Shown here piece by piece: positions 45,769-57,293 of a stretch of DNA of 64,000 nt (position 1 is its first letter; the number at the start of each line of letters is the position of its first letter). Source of the DNA: Paratinospora sagittata. Its lineage: Eukaryota > Streptophyta > Magnoliopsida > Ranunculales > Menispermaceae. The notes under the pieces are model-generated. The model was not told the DNA's origin. It did no database searches and saw only the letters and a program-made list of their open reading frames with translations. The position numbers and the translations under genes are program-made. The DNA is taken from the NCBI GenBank assembly GCA_035771175.1, contig CM069608.1:14412019-14476018 (forward strand), read 5' to 3'.

Positions 45769-48375
45769 TGTTACCCTATGCGGTTCATCACTTAGCTCGT
45801 CCCTAAATATACTGCAATAAAGTATATTTTGATGATCACAAACAAAGTACTTTTCGATGCTAAACGTGCGTTTATCAAGATTTCATCAAAGCACTTGAGG
45901 AAAGCAAAAAGTCAAGGAACGAATCGATCGAGGAACGAAAAGATCACATCTAACGGTCAAGTTCGTCTCAACCAAAGAACTTCAACGATCACATCATGAT
46001 TTCTAGATCACTTCACTCGAACGATTCGTTCAAGCTCAAAGACTATATCTATCGATCAACGTTCAAGTCATTCAAGTCCGCAAAGCTCTTATTGAAGATC
46101 TCATAATAAAGAGTTGGATTTAACGGTTATGAGAAAAGAGAAAAATACACAAAGTATTTAAGGTATATCTTTCTCTAATCGTTATTGCTCAATGTTTTTC
46201 AAAACCATGCATAAATCATCTACATATATTTTGCTAATCTTCATGTTTTGATTTCATGATTTTACGGTATTTCAAATGATCTAATAATATATATTTAATT
46301 TGAAATCTACCCAGTTTTTATTCGCATTTATCGTATATTTTATCGCGAATCAAAACTATTTTAAAAGAGTTTTTCAGGACGCTAATGAAATAGCAGAGCT
46401 CTCCTAAACTTTATAAGTCAGGACGCTGATAGTTCATTAGGACGCTGATAACATTCAAGGTTGAATTGAACTGATTTATCAGGACGCTTACTTGTATAGT
46501 AGCGGCCTCCTTTATTAGTCAACCTCTGAAGGAAGCTGACTCAACATCAGCTCACTGAAAGATGTCTTAAGTTCTTCAAAGAATGCTTCTTTGAGGACGC
46601 TGATAGTTACACCTTTAGGAATCAACTTAGTAACTTTCAGGACGCTGATTGTCGTTCAGCGTGTTTGTGTCTTATTTAAAATATTTTTAATTGGCAGGAC
46701 GCTTACTCGGACAGTAGCACCCTCATGCACTTAGTTATTTTAAAACATAGCAAGACGCTAATTGTTCATTATCCCCCTCAAAATTAAGTCATTTAAGTGT
46801 CAAAGTAAGTCAGGACGCTTACAAGTTAGTAGCGCCCTCACTTAAGTGTTCAGTAATACGCTTATACATAATAAGCGCCCTCAAGGAACAAAACAACATT
46901 GTTGATATTATGCGTTAGGACACTGATTACAAAATCAGGACGCTAGTTCAAAAGCTGTCACTGTTCGAATAAGTACACTACATCAGTTTACTTTTTTAGA
47001 ACAGACATTTGCACAGAGTCCTTTTCAAACCTATTAGAAATCGTCTCTGATACATGAAATAAGTTTTTCTAAAACTTTCCTTTTTCATGAAATCTGAAAA
47101 GAACCAGAATGTTAGTGAAAATTGTAGTTGTCATTTTCATATAACATTCTAACAGTTGTGTGTAAACGTTAATATTATTTGAACTTCAAATGTCTAACGA
47201 CTATGTCCCACTAAGTCTATAAATACCAGCACTTAGTATCAAACAGCTTGCCAATCACTTTGTGTTGTGCCAATACTTTTTGGAAGATAGTCTGTGTCAA
47301 AATGAATTTCATTTTTCTACTCTTTCAAAGTATTTTTCACTGATACCTTTACATACTCAAATGATTTTCATACTGAACTTATTTTCATTTTATCTTTGAA
47401 AATCTATTTGATCTGGTATCAACTCAAATTTTTAGCACTGATTCATATTTGGTATCATTCTTGCTGTGAGAAATAGTTCAAGATATACAGTTGTACTTGA
47501 TTTTATATCTTAAGTATTGTACTGAACTATATCAGTAGTTGGTTAACTACTGATCAGAGAACCAGAAGTTTTCATACTTACATTTTATATCTATTTTGAA
47601 ATTGTTTGTGTCTTTGATTGACACCAGTCCTTCGTATTTCAAGTCAATCTTTATTCGGTATATTTTATTTTTGAAGAAGCACTGATTTTCATATCATATC
47701 ATTCATGCTTTTCGAAACTGCACTTGAGCAATACCGAACATTGGAAGGTAAATGACTGAAGGTGTATTTTAACTTAGCATTACTTGTTGTAATGCTGGTG
47801 TGTTTCGGTGTGAAACAACCAGGACAAGTGGACATGGTTCACTTAAGTGATTTTAGGCTTGAAATCACAACGGTTCTTCCTGATCCCGTAAAAAGAACAT
47901 GGGTTCTTCCTCAGCCCAAAAAAAAGAAACTGGTTCATCCTCATCCCGCAAAAGGATAGGTGTGTCCTTAACCTTAAAAATGATCGGTTATCTCTTAGCT
48001 TTTAAAAGAGAACCGGTTCACCTTGATCCCGTAAAAAGATAGGCTATCTCTTGCCTATGAAAGATAAACGGTTCATCCTTAGCCCGTAAAAGGATAGGTT
48101 TTCCTTTAACCTGAAAAGGGCAGTTGTAACGATTTTGTTTTCACCCGTAAGAAAATCGCTTAGTGATAAGGTTTAAATCCTAACTGAGGAGGTTAGGTAG
48201 TGGACGTAGGCGTTGTCGAACCATTATAAATCGTACGTCTCACTTTTGCAATTTAGTTTGTGTTCTATTTTGCATCTAATTCCAATACACTCATGTAAAT
48301 TACTAAGTTGTTGGAAGATAATTTTATAATTGACTATCGCACTCAATTCATCCCCCCTCTTGGGTGGGACCAACA
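45769..48375 (+). repeat. 3' LTR of element C
   Basis: TGTTACCC...GGGACCAACA. It is similar to the 5' LTR throughout but has lost units of the hairpin array, and has a roughly 150-bp stretch (about 47465-47680) absent from the 5' copy. The TATA box (47219-47226) lies between perfect 7-bp inverted repeats ACTAAGT (47210-47216) and ACTTAGT (47231-47237). Confidence 0.88.
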
Positions 48376-48380
48376 AGTCT

Positions 48381-49093
48381 CTCTCTCCAAAAAAGGTTTG
48401 GATAACTGTTTCATACGGTTAAGGTAACCAAAATCATAATCGCTAACATAATTGATTTAGTGTGGTGAATTGTTGTGTTATGAAAGTTGATTGAGGTTTT
48501 AGTTCCATTTAGGTGATGGAGTGCTTCAGAATTCTAATTTCAATTGTCACAGTTTGGAATTGATCGTTGAATTGATGATAATTGAGGAGAAAGGGATGTT
48601 TTGAATGTGTTCTGTGACAAATTTTGAGTAAATCAAATGGAAGATGAATTCATTTTGTGAATCGCTTAAAATAGTTTTAAATATTTTAAATTTCCGTTGA
48701 TGTGTCGGTTCTCGTTTTTGCTAAATTTTAGAAATTATTTTTTCGGTTCTGCCCCTGAATGTATTTGAATGCTAAGGCTTAGTTTGGTTTTTAATCCAAA
48801 AACCATTTTTAGTTTTCTAATAGTAAAAGACAAAATAAAAAATAAAAAACATGTTTGGTGGTGTAGTTTATAAAAAACACTTGTCTAATTTTTTTATAAA
48901 AAAATAAAAACTTAAAAAATGACATTTTGTCATATCTCAAGCTTTCTAATTGTACTTTTTAGGTACCTTAGAAATAAAAAAATTATTTTTAAATACCCAA
49001 TCAAACACTATCTAAATATCTCAAAATTATTGTGTGGTTCCAATATCTTGATTTTCATTGTGTCTTGGCGTGGGCCGTGCAGATAGGTTATGA
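48381..49093. other. Low-copy AT-rich DNA with a possible small DNA element
   Basis: No coding sequence is recognised. A segment at about 48778-49012 begins 'ttagtttggtttttaatcc' and ends 'acccaatcaaacactatc', loosely inverted, which could be a MITE. A TSD was not found, so this is weak. A pyrimidine-rich stretch and CAG at 49078-49080 precede the relic exon below. Confidence 0.3.
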
Positions 49094-49235
49094 GTTCAGA
49101 AGGTCTTCTATAAGAAATCCAATGGAACACCCATGAAAATGCTCATTGCACGAGAAATGTCAAAAGAAACCGAGTCTAACCAAAAGCCACCCAATGTCGT
49201 TGCCAAGTTGATGGGGGCTTGATGCCCTTCTAGGT
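49094..49235 (+). pseudogene. Relic exon with a VARLMGL-type motif (TRM/LONGIFOLIA-like family)
   Basis: The frame from 49094 reads FYKKSNGTPMKMLIAREMSK, then ETESNQKPPNVVAKLMG, after which an extra G in a five-G run (49213-49217) shifts the frame and a TGA follows. VAKLMG preceded by a Pro-Asn stretch matches the VARLMGL motif (Pfam PF14383) of plant DUF4378/DUF3741 proteins, the group containing LONGIFOLIA and TRM (TON1-recruiting motif) microtubule-associated proteins. The GTPMKMLIAREMS segment before it is also typical of that group as I know it. CAG at 49078-49080 or 49097-49099 could be the splice acceptor. Only this one exon is seen, it is frameshifted, and transposons surround it, so I call a pseudogene fragment. 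No gene symbol is justified. Confidence 0.5.
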
Positions 49236-49640
49236 TATCATATCATTAGAGAAAACTTTCCATTAGTGCCTATTCGTATTCTTTGAGGCTTTTATCTCTA
49301 CTTGATTGAAGCAAATTGAATGCATAAACATTTATAATATCATTATTTGAAGTAAACAAAATAGTTGTATAAGGTGTATTTTATTACGATATAGTTAAAT
49401 TTTAAACTTAGGCATTGGACCTTCTCATCGCCACAAGGTGCATGCATCAAGGAGCACCTTGATAACACTAAAGTAAACTTTTTTTTATTTTTTTGACAAC
49501 TTAATTTTATTAATAAGGGTTAAGGTTCTAAAGCAAACTTAACACTGGGAATGTATCATGGAAAGCTTCCAAAAATGCTTTAGAAATACATTTGTTTTTT
49601 GTCTTAATTTTGTTCTTATCCTATCTAATTTTAACATAGC
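49236..49640. other. AT-rich low-copy DNA
   Basis: No gene is seen. It contains an 8-bp inverted repeat CAAGGTGC/GCACCTTG (49434-49461) and poly-T runs. It directly precedes the TTAAG duplication of LTR H. Confidence 0.3.
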
Positions 49641-49645
49641 TTAAG

Positions 49646-52600
49646 TGTAACACCCATACTTTTGGTCAAAGTTTTACGTTCATTTATATGTATATCGAAG
49701 GGACTTTTGACATAATTACCCTTCAAAAATAAAATAATATCACAAATGTCATCCATACACAAATATTGTCAGGTTTGTCCTACTTTACTGTTCCTTGCAC
49801 AGTCAGCGCGCCACACAAGTGCCAGGAGGTGGCATTTTTTTAAGTGGCACAATTTTTTTTTATGTGAATGGAAGACGTCTTTTGAAAAGACATCTTCCCT
49901 TCACATTTTTTTTTAGGTGAAGGGAAAAGACGCCTTCCCTTGCCTTGAAAAAACGCCTTCTGTTCTTTTTTTTTAAAAAAAAAAGGGTTTCCAAGATGCG
50001 ACAATTCCAATTGCCCGAAAATCAAAATCTAACCTCAGAACTCATCAAGAACAAGAAATGTAGCTGATGGATTCAATTCAAACACCAAGAAGAAAATCGG
50101 AAAAAATAATCCAACAAAAAAAAGAAAGAAATCGATGAATGAGATGCAGAAACAGAATGAACAGAACACGCGTAACGTACCCGATCTAGCCAGATCTTCG
50201 CTGTTCGCAAGTGAATGACTTGGTTTTTGGTTTAGACATTCAACTCCAGACCAATCTATGAAGTCCAGTAGATCAACCTGAAAAAAGAAACAAAAAACAC
50301 TCCCTTAGAACATAAAATTCAAATAAAAAAAAATTTAAAAAAATAAATGGAAAGAAGACGTGTATGATCGAAGGAATTAGGGTTCTTGTACTTTGCCTCT
50401 TTATAAGATGTGTGTGTTGGGTTTGTATTTTTGTTCAGTGGAAGAAAGATATGGCAAGGGAAGGCGTCAAACTAAAAAAAAAAACTATGAAGGGAAGACG
50501 TCTTTTCCAAAGACGCCTTCCCTTCACCTAAAAAAAATGTGAAGGGAAGGCGTCTTTTGAAAAGACGCCTTCCCTTCACTTAAAAAAAATGTCACCTCCG
50601 CGCCGGCGTGGCGCTTATGTGGTGCGCTGATTGTGCGAGGAACAGTATAATAGGGCAAACCTGACAATATTTGTGTATGGATGACATTTGTGATATTATT
50701 TTATTTTTGAAGAGTAGTCATGTCAAAAGCCCTATATCGAATTGTATAATACACATATAAATAAGTAAGAGTCATGTGTATGTGTATATATAAATATGTT
50801 ACTTGTGTATATGAAAATATATGTCAAATATGTTAAGTAGGGTGCAAATTAAAGTATATAAAAAAAGAACAAAAAAATTAAATTTAATGATGGGAGTTGG
50901 TTAATAAACTACATGTGGTGCATGGAATCAAAAAGAAATTGTGCTTGTCCCTTTATATCCAAACCAACGTGCAGAAAAAGAAAAGAAAAAAAAATGAAGA
51001 GGAGAAAAAAGAAGAGAAGAACGAAGAGAAGAAAAGAGGAGAACGAAGGGGGAAAATACCAAATTCATGCCAAATCGGGACTCTGATAAATGATTTTTAT
51101 TGTTTTTCTTCGTGAAATTACTATAAACCCTATTAAGACCCGATGAAACTCTGATTTGAGACTGTGAAAAGAAAATTAACCAATTATGGACATTTTGATG
51201 TTAAGATCATGATTTTTTTTATATGATTTGATATTTTTAGTAACCGGACACAGGGTTTCGGTGAATGAAATTGACTTTAGGAATCTCCGATAACATGTAA
51301 AATCTCAGTGAAATACCTGTTGAGGGTAGTAGAATGATAGTAGGACTGATTTTACACGTGTCGATGTAGACAAAATAATTTTAGGAATGTTTTATCATTT
51401 TTAATAAATTGGGTATATATTCTCCGTAGGAAAATGAAATTGGGAACTAGTGAAAATATGACCGGAAAGTCTATTTTCACTGTTCCTTCTTATGGAAATA
51501 TGTAGATTGACCGTAAAAACGGATAGTAGCATTTTCAACTGCTTATGAGTCTTGAATTGAGTTGGAATTTGAAATGTGTATAATATTTTCAAGTTGCTAT
51601 TGGAAAAATTAGTGGTGAACGAACAATATTTGGATCAAATGGAATGTATTGAATGAGTAATACAAGTAAGTATGGTTAAGTGAAATAGATTAGAATTGTA
51701 AATGAATTGATAATGTTTATTAGCAATTTGAATGTAGTAAAAAGGAAATTGAATCTATTATAGAATATATTGACAGGTTAAGAGTATTGGGTATTGCTCC
51801 TGTGATTAAATCATCAAATAGTTATTTGAGCTAGAATTGGGTGCTAAGCGTGTTAGTGTGACGTGGAAAAGTCTTGTACTGTGAATAATCCTTACTTTGA
51901 TTTTTAAGTATGGCATTGGTATATAATATAAAATTGTTTGTGAACTAAGCATGTTAGTTGCATGGTTGTTTGAAAATCATGAAACGGTTTTGATACATAG
52001 AAGCATGTCAATGAACGTGCTGAAGTAGGTCATTGACATAAAAAATATTTCTATGAGTCTAAATCTCAAGGAAAAGACTCACTTGCTTGACATTTTAGTA
52101 ATCTTGGTTGGTGCATTCTCCGTAAGAGATAAAAGACGGAGAAATAACGTAACTTGATAAATGGGTAATTTGAGATCGGTGCACTCTTCATCGGTACATA
52201 ATGAGAAGCAAACTCACCCAATTACTTAGAAGTAGGGAGATGGTTGATGAATTTTTCTCAGACTTTGCATTGATTTGAGAATAAATGCATAATCATGAAT
52301 TATCTTCTGCATGTACTTTATTTGTGCCTTGAAATACATATGTTTTTATTTGCTTTAATAAATTCTATGTTTTTATATATAATGCATACGTGAAACCAGG
52401 GGTAGGATTATTTACTGAGCTCGTTGTTTGCTAACCATACTTTCTATTTCTTCTAGGTTCTAATAGGAAGAAAAAGGGAAAAGCTCAAGAGGAATAGTTG
52501 TTGCAGTCTTGATTTCTTCGTTGATGTAGGTTTTGGGTCGTAATATGATTTTGTATTTTGATATACATATGTATAACACTATGATGTATATATATACACT

Positions 52601-52908
52601 ATCACATAAATGAGATTATGGGTTTGTTTTGTAATCTTTTTGTGAGATTTGGATGTCATTGGAAGTTGTGTGAATGCTCTCATATGATCTTGATAATAGA
52701 AATAATTTTGTTGAGTTTGTGGATATTGATATTTGATTAATAAGGTCTATGTGATTTTTTTTCATTTTACAAGGATATTCTGTCGAAATTTTTAGAGGAT
52801 ATGGGTTATTAAGGAAGGCTTACAGGGTTTTATGTATGTCGGGGTACGACATACTTAAGATTTTTTGCCGGTCAAGACGCCACCCGAGAAGGGATCGCGA
52901 CCGCGACA
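49646..52908 (+). mobile_element. Solo Gypsy LTR H with a Mutator-like element inside
   Basis: It starts TGTAACACCCATAC (49646) and ends ATCGCGACCGCGACA (52908). TTAAG flanks both sides (49641-49645, 52909-52913). Without the 1.04-kb insertion it is about 2.2 kb. A hairpin GTATGTCG/CGACATAC with a 5-base loop lies near its end (52834-52854). A purine-rich stretch at 50975-51055 gives a spurious Lys/Glu ORF. No primer site follows, so it is a solo LTR. Confidence 0.85.
49700..50732. mobile_element. Non-autonomous Mutator-like element with long palindromic arms
   Basis: It is flanked by a perfect 9-bp duplication TATATCGAA (49691-49699, 50733-50741), the size typical of Mutator-like transposons. 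Ends are GGGACTTTTGACAT and its complement, and the terminal inverted repeats extend about 270 bp (49700-49970, 50460-50732). Each arm holds internal palindromes of the form GAAGGGAAGGCGTC. The best (50539-50579) has a perfect 20-bp stem with a single-base loop; others are at 49864-49905 and about 50490-50528. The 0.5-kb centre (about 49975-50455) has no ORF or transposase motif. A GC-rich GCGCCGGCGTGGCGC segment sits at 50597-50612. Confidence 0.88.
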
Positions 52909-52913
52909 TTAAG

Positions 52914-53045
52914 TGTCCAAATTGCTTGCTTCCTTGTGGTGCTTCGTGGCTTACTACCATCCAAATTCACCCATCTACTAAGGCTATCCACATTGCCAAT
53001 GTGACAATGTATTCAAATGCAAGAAGAAGACTTGAATTAGTTTAA
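52914..53045 (+). other. Possible coding remnant next to LTR H
   Basis: Directly after the TTAAG duplication an open frame reads CPNCLLPCGASWLTTIQIHP to a stop at 53045. It has two CxxC-like pairs and a basic end. I do not recognise it. The frame upstream is LTR, so its start is unknown and it may be chance. Confidence 0.2.
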
Positions 53046-55036
53046 ATCTAAAAGCAATATTTTTCCTTTTTTATACTTATGTTCTTTTCTTACCAATTTT
53101 TAGCAATATATATATCCTTTTTTATACTTGTGTTCTTTCTTTACAGTCTTAACCAATCTCCTTTTACTTATTTATTTATTTTACTTTAATTTCTTGTATA
53201 GTTGTCTTTTTCTTCCTTTTAAATCTTGATTCATATATATTGACTAGTGTTTTCCATACAATTGGTGAAGTTGGAACCAACTAGATGTGGCTTACAATTT
53301 GGGTCTAAAATGTAGAATAGAGCGTCCTGTTTTAATTTTTTTTTATGAGCTTTAGCTAGTTGCATTTAATGTTTCCATTTCTAGTTTATAGCATAGCCAA
53401 TAATTCTTATAATTGAGCATGTGAGCATTGGACTCTATCTAACATTGGACTCTATCTAACCCCACTATGTAGCTTGAGTCCTTTAGGTAATTTTGATGTC
53501 TTTTGCTAAATATGCTTTGTTATGAATGAAATACTTTGACGTTCTGTAAATCAAGTTATACCCACTTGCTAATTGATGAGCAAAGTGTCCAAGTTCTTCA
53601 ACAAGTTTATGATTCAACCCCCACCTCCACCCCACTTTAAAATGAAAAAAAGAAAAGAAAAAGAAGACGCTGATAATATTTAGCCTTTTTATATTTTGTT
53701 TGAATGATTCTTTCCTATAAAAGTTTCGTGTTTTCCTTTCACCCTTCTGGAAAAGGGGAAAGTTCCAAAATTGCATAAAGTGGATATACCATGCATATAC
53801 CATAACATTTACTGTCCAACTTTTGAAATTATTTTTCTTCAAATATAATTTTTTTATTTATGCACAAGCACTAAATGTAACGTTATCGTTCTGAAGCGTT
53901 GTTATCTATGGCAGTATTTTGTTTACTGATTGTGAAAATCAGACCTGTTTCTTAAATACTTGTGATTTAAACCGATACCTAACAATTTCTCTATCAAGTT
54001 GATTGATAGGTAAGTGGTCGGGTTTGAACCCATGCCCTTAATTGATGCACAGTTCCTGTAGAACAAATTGAGGCTTGATTAAAAATGGATCAAGATGCTA
54101 GATTGAAGGAGCTACATTCAAATACAACTTCAGATTGAAATTTCCTCAGTTCCTAGAAATGGCGACATTGTTCAGGGGCGAGGACGGTGCAATCGTTGAT
54201 CTCTATGGATCAAATGCAGGTAATAATCTTGAAATCCACAAGGAATTTACACCAATTATTTCATGTTGTAGTTAGAATACATTATCATTCCATGAAAGTT
54301 TTTAATCTATATGTATGCAATAACCAGGTCTTTTTCTTTGTTTTGCTCCACCTTGGCACTCCTGAAGTTTCTTGGAGAGTGGACTGTGCAACGTACGTGC
54401 TCATCAATTTGGCTTTCCAAATAGACATATCTTTGATTAATTTGCAAGAAAAACAGCAAGCGTGATTAATTAATATTGTTCAAGTACTTGGAATGTTCAA
54501 TTTTTCAGATTGATTCAGGTTCAATCAAATATGGATTTATACACTTCTAATAATATTGAAAGTTCAAATTTTTGAGTGATCTTTTGTTTATGTATGGAAA
54601 TTAGAAAGAGTACGTACGTATGGAACAAGTAAGAGAGATTGTTGTATTTAGTTGGAAGTTCCGCACAAAGGAAAGATCATAAGAAAGAGGAAGATTCACA
54701 GCCAATTTATTTAAGGGTGGTATCATCAAAGGTAGACTACTAATTTGTTGTGTAATTTGTATCATTAATCTTTAAAGCCTTTAGAGAGAGATATGGTAAC
54801 AAGAAATTAGCCCGAGGACGAATGCATGTCATCTTAGGCATATGACGGCGTCCGTACACATACTGCAATTGAGGGTGTCGTCAAAAGCACCAAACATTCA
54901 ACGACATGCATGCGAATGTCGTTGTACTTATATTTTTAATGTTGTTATATCCCAATTTTAAAAGTTTTTTTAAGATTTTACAACGCAAGTCGCACGTCGT
55001 TACACATTTTGACGACGTGCACATGCATATCATAAT
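53046..55036. other. 2 kb of apparently unique, mostly non-coding DNA
   Basis: No established gene is visible. It contains two tandem copies of a roughly 52-bp stretch beginning 'agcaatat' (about 53052 and 53103) and two copies of 'attggactctatctaac' (about 53428-53460). A possible short first exon (ATG 54159 to GCAG|GTAATA at 54219, reading MATLFRGEDGAIVDLYGSNA) has no convincing continuation. Two strong hairpins lie at 54899-55020. The minus ORF 53483-53842 is low-complexity and lacks any motif. Confidence 0.35.
54899..55020. repeat. Two adjacent GACGT-rich hairpins
   Basis: CAACGACAT/ATGTCGTTG (54899-54907, 54916-54924) and GCACGTCGT/ACGACGTGC (54992-55000, 55012-55020) are both perfect 9-bp stems. 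GACATGCAT-like words recur around them (54822-54832, 55018-55028). This could be the subterminal part of a DNA transposon. Confidence 0.4.
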
Positions 55037-55738
55037 TGTTAACCTAAGCGGTTTATCACTTAGCACGTCCCTAAGTATACTTGATGAAGTATATTTTGAT
55101 AATCACAAACAAAATCTCTTTCGGTGCTAACGAGCTTTAATCAAATACCTATCTCAGTACCTCATGAAAGCAAAAAGTCAAAGTATGATTCAATCAAGGA
55201 ACTTAAGGTTATAACAGTCGTTCAAGATCGTCTCAATCAAAGGACCTCAAATATCATATCATGATTTCAAAATCACATTACGAACGATTCGATCAAGCTT
55301 CAAGACTACATCTTTCGATCAACGTTCAAGACATTCAACTCCAGCGCGAAGTTCTTATTAAATATCTCATAATGAAGAGTTGGATTTACAGATTATGAGA
55401 AATTCGAGAAATTCACAGTATTTGAGGTATATCTTTTTCTAATCGATATTGCTCAAACGTTTTTCAAAACCGCACAAATCACTTGCATATTTGCATGTTT
55501 TGATCATACGTTTTTCGGTATTTCAAAAGATTTATTTTTTATGTTTAATTTAAAATTTACCGAATTTTTATTCGCATTCATCTTATTTTCAATCGAGTCT
55601 AAACTACTTTTCAAGAGTCTTTCAAGACGCTAATGATTTAGCAGCGCTCTCCTGAACTTGATAAGTCAGGACGCTGATGATTCATTAGGACGCTGATAAC
55701 ATTCAAGGTTGAATTAAACTGATTCATCAAGACGCTTA
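55037..55738 (+). mobile_element. Truncated family C LTR
   Basis: It starts TGTTAACCTAAGCGG (55037) and follows the C LTRs through 'agtatattttgat' and 'gaacgattcgatcaagct' to 'gacgctgataac'. At 55739 the G2-type LTR begins. The array unit GGACGCTGAT is present. The other half should lie right of the window. Confidence 0.85.
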
Positions 55739-56108
55739 TATAATACCCTGTATTTCAAAAAAAAAAACAAGAAGTTCGGGCGGACGACCTGTACGTACGG
55801 GTGCCTGCCCGAACGTTCAGGCGCCAAATCTCCTATATAAGGAGCTCTCCCCCCTCATTTTCTCACACCAAATCACCTTCCCTTGCGATACGACGAAGTT
55901 CTGTCCGGAGGAAAGCGCCAGATCTGAAAGAAGAAGTTATTATGTGAAGGTGGGGAGCGAAACATAGGTTTGCGTGTCTTATAACTTTTATTAAAGTTTA
56001 CATTCATTTATTATTATGTCTACTGCTCATTTACACTGCATTATATTATATAATGTTTATACTATCACACTTATGCCTGTATATTTGGAATTCATGTATT
56101 ATACTGTC
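55739..56108 (+). mobile_element. Outer G2-family LTR fragment
   Basis: TATAATACCCTG at 55739 matches the G2 LTR start TGTAATACCCTAGG. The fragment runs to 56108 and is cut there by a second G2 LTR start. GAACGTTC (55811-55818) is followed 16 bases later by a TATA box within CTCCT/AGGAG (55830-55844). G2 therefore inserted into an LTR of its own family. Confidence 0.8.
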
Positions 56109-57032
56109 TGTAATACCCTAGGATTGCACAAAAAAAAAAAAAAAAAATAATACTATTTTTAGGGCAACGCCCGAACGTTCAACACATGCCCGAACGTTCA
56201 GGCGCCAAAAATATCTATATAAGGAACCCTCCTCATTTCTCATTCCTCACACCAAATCACCTTCTCTTGTGATTTTCTTCTCCTTTCCACTCATTCTGAG
56301 CTTTTAGTTTTTGAGACTCTCTGTCCGAGACTCTCGGTATGGTGCGACGAAGTTCTGTCTGGTGGAAAGTGCCAGATCTGAAAAAGAAGAAGTTCTTATC
56401 TGAAGATGGGGAACGAAACATAGGTTTGCGTGTTTTATAACTTTTATTAAAGTTTACATTCAGTTATTATTATATCTACTGTTCATTTACACTGCATTAT
56501 ATCATATAATGTTTATACCGTTGCACTTATGCCTGTACACTTGGAATTCACGTATTACACTGTATTAATGTCGGATTTGTGGTCAATCTGGCTCAACTAG
56601 ACTCGATCTTGTCCTCAGTAACTTTAAATAGTGAACGGGAGGCAGCGGGCTGCTCTAGGCGATTGGTATTTAAGCAGACCTTGTGTCTCACCTCTCAACT
56701 GGGGACTGATCTAGTTGGTCTTATTGAAAGCTATCAGCTTATACAAGTAATACTGAATGTCCTAACCTTGCACGTTGTGATACCAACTCTAATAAGGATC
56801 ACCAGACGTTGCCAAAGTTAGTCTAAATGTCAAGAAAAGATCAGACCAGTAGACTATACCAGTTCATGCATTGGCATCATACATATCACCACCTAGGGAC
56901 GTATGTGGTTTATGACTCATAGAATAGTTAGGAGCATTGCTCGATATTCATTATATTCTCTGGAAAGGGACGTACAATAGAACCTGGCTACGCCAGGGGA
57001 GAAACGTCCAGACGGACATTTGTACGTGAACT
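56109..57032 (+). mobile_element. G2 5' LTR, 3' part deleted
   Basis: TGTAATACCCTAGG at 56109. It matches 62555 onward of the 3' LTR as far as 'gtacgtgaactcag' (57032), then diverges. The last roughly 410 LTR bases and the primer site are missing. Two GAACGTTC units (56173-56180, 56192-56199) precede the TATA box (about 56214). It contains the hairpin CCTGGCTACGCCAGG (about 56983). Confidence 0.85.
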
Positions 57033-57293
57033 CAGACCATAACCAAATCTTTTGAATTACTTGCAAAGTTTTATACTTACTATATAAACATTCTAACTTT
57101 GTTTTTACACCATGGCCAAACATACGAGGCACATAAAATTCTTTGATTCCTCAACAAAAACTTACACTATACTTATAAAAATAAGTGATTTTAACATTGC
57201 AGTACTCTCGAAATTGTTGCTGAGCATACTATAACATTATATTTGCCTACAGTTCCTTAATCTTGGTTTTATTTTCTCTTTGCCAGTGAGAAA
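57033..57293 (+). other. G2 leader between the broken LTR and gag
   Basis: 261 non-coding bases. They end in a pyrimidine tract and CAG (57271-57286, ATTTTCTCTTTGCCAG), eight bases before the gag ATG. This resembles a 3' splice site. Confidence 0.5.

Larger units (their letters stand above)
40425..48375 (+). mobile_element. Element C: SIRE-like LTR element with almost no coding capacity
   Basis: 5' LTR 40425-43055, primer site, 2.7-kb interior, purine tracts, 3' LTR 45769-48375. The flanks are GGTCT (40420-40424) and AGTCT (48376-48380), one mismatch. The LTRs (2631 and 2607 bp) are longer together than the interior. The interior has one short broken ORF and no pol, so the element depended on proteins from another element. 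Confidence 0.88.

Noticed and set aside
48778..49012. MITE with TTAGTTTGG... ends
   Set aside because: The ends are only loosely inverted and no target duplication could be found. It is mentioned in the region entry but not claimed.
53483..53842. 119-codon minus-strand ORF
   Set aside because: Composition is low-complexity (Lys, Asn and Phe runs), with no domain, no neighbours and no promoter evidence. An AT-rich region of this length gives such ORFs by chance.
54010..54040. GGGTTTGAACCC, resembling a tRNA/SINE box B
   Set aside because: No box A at the right distance, no poly-A or T tail and no target duplication, so neither a tRNA gene nor a SINE can be supported.
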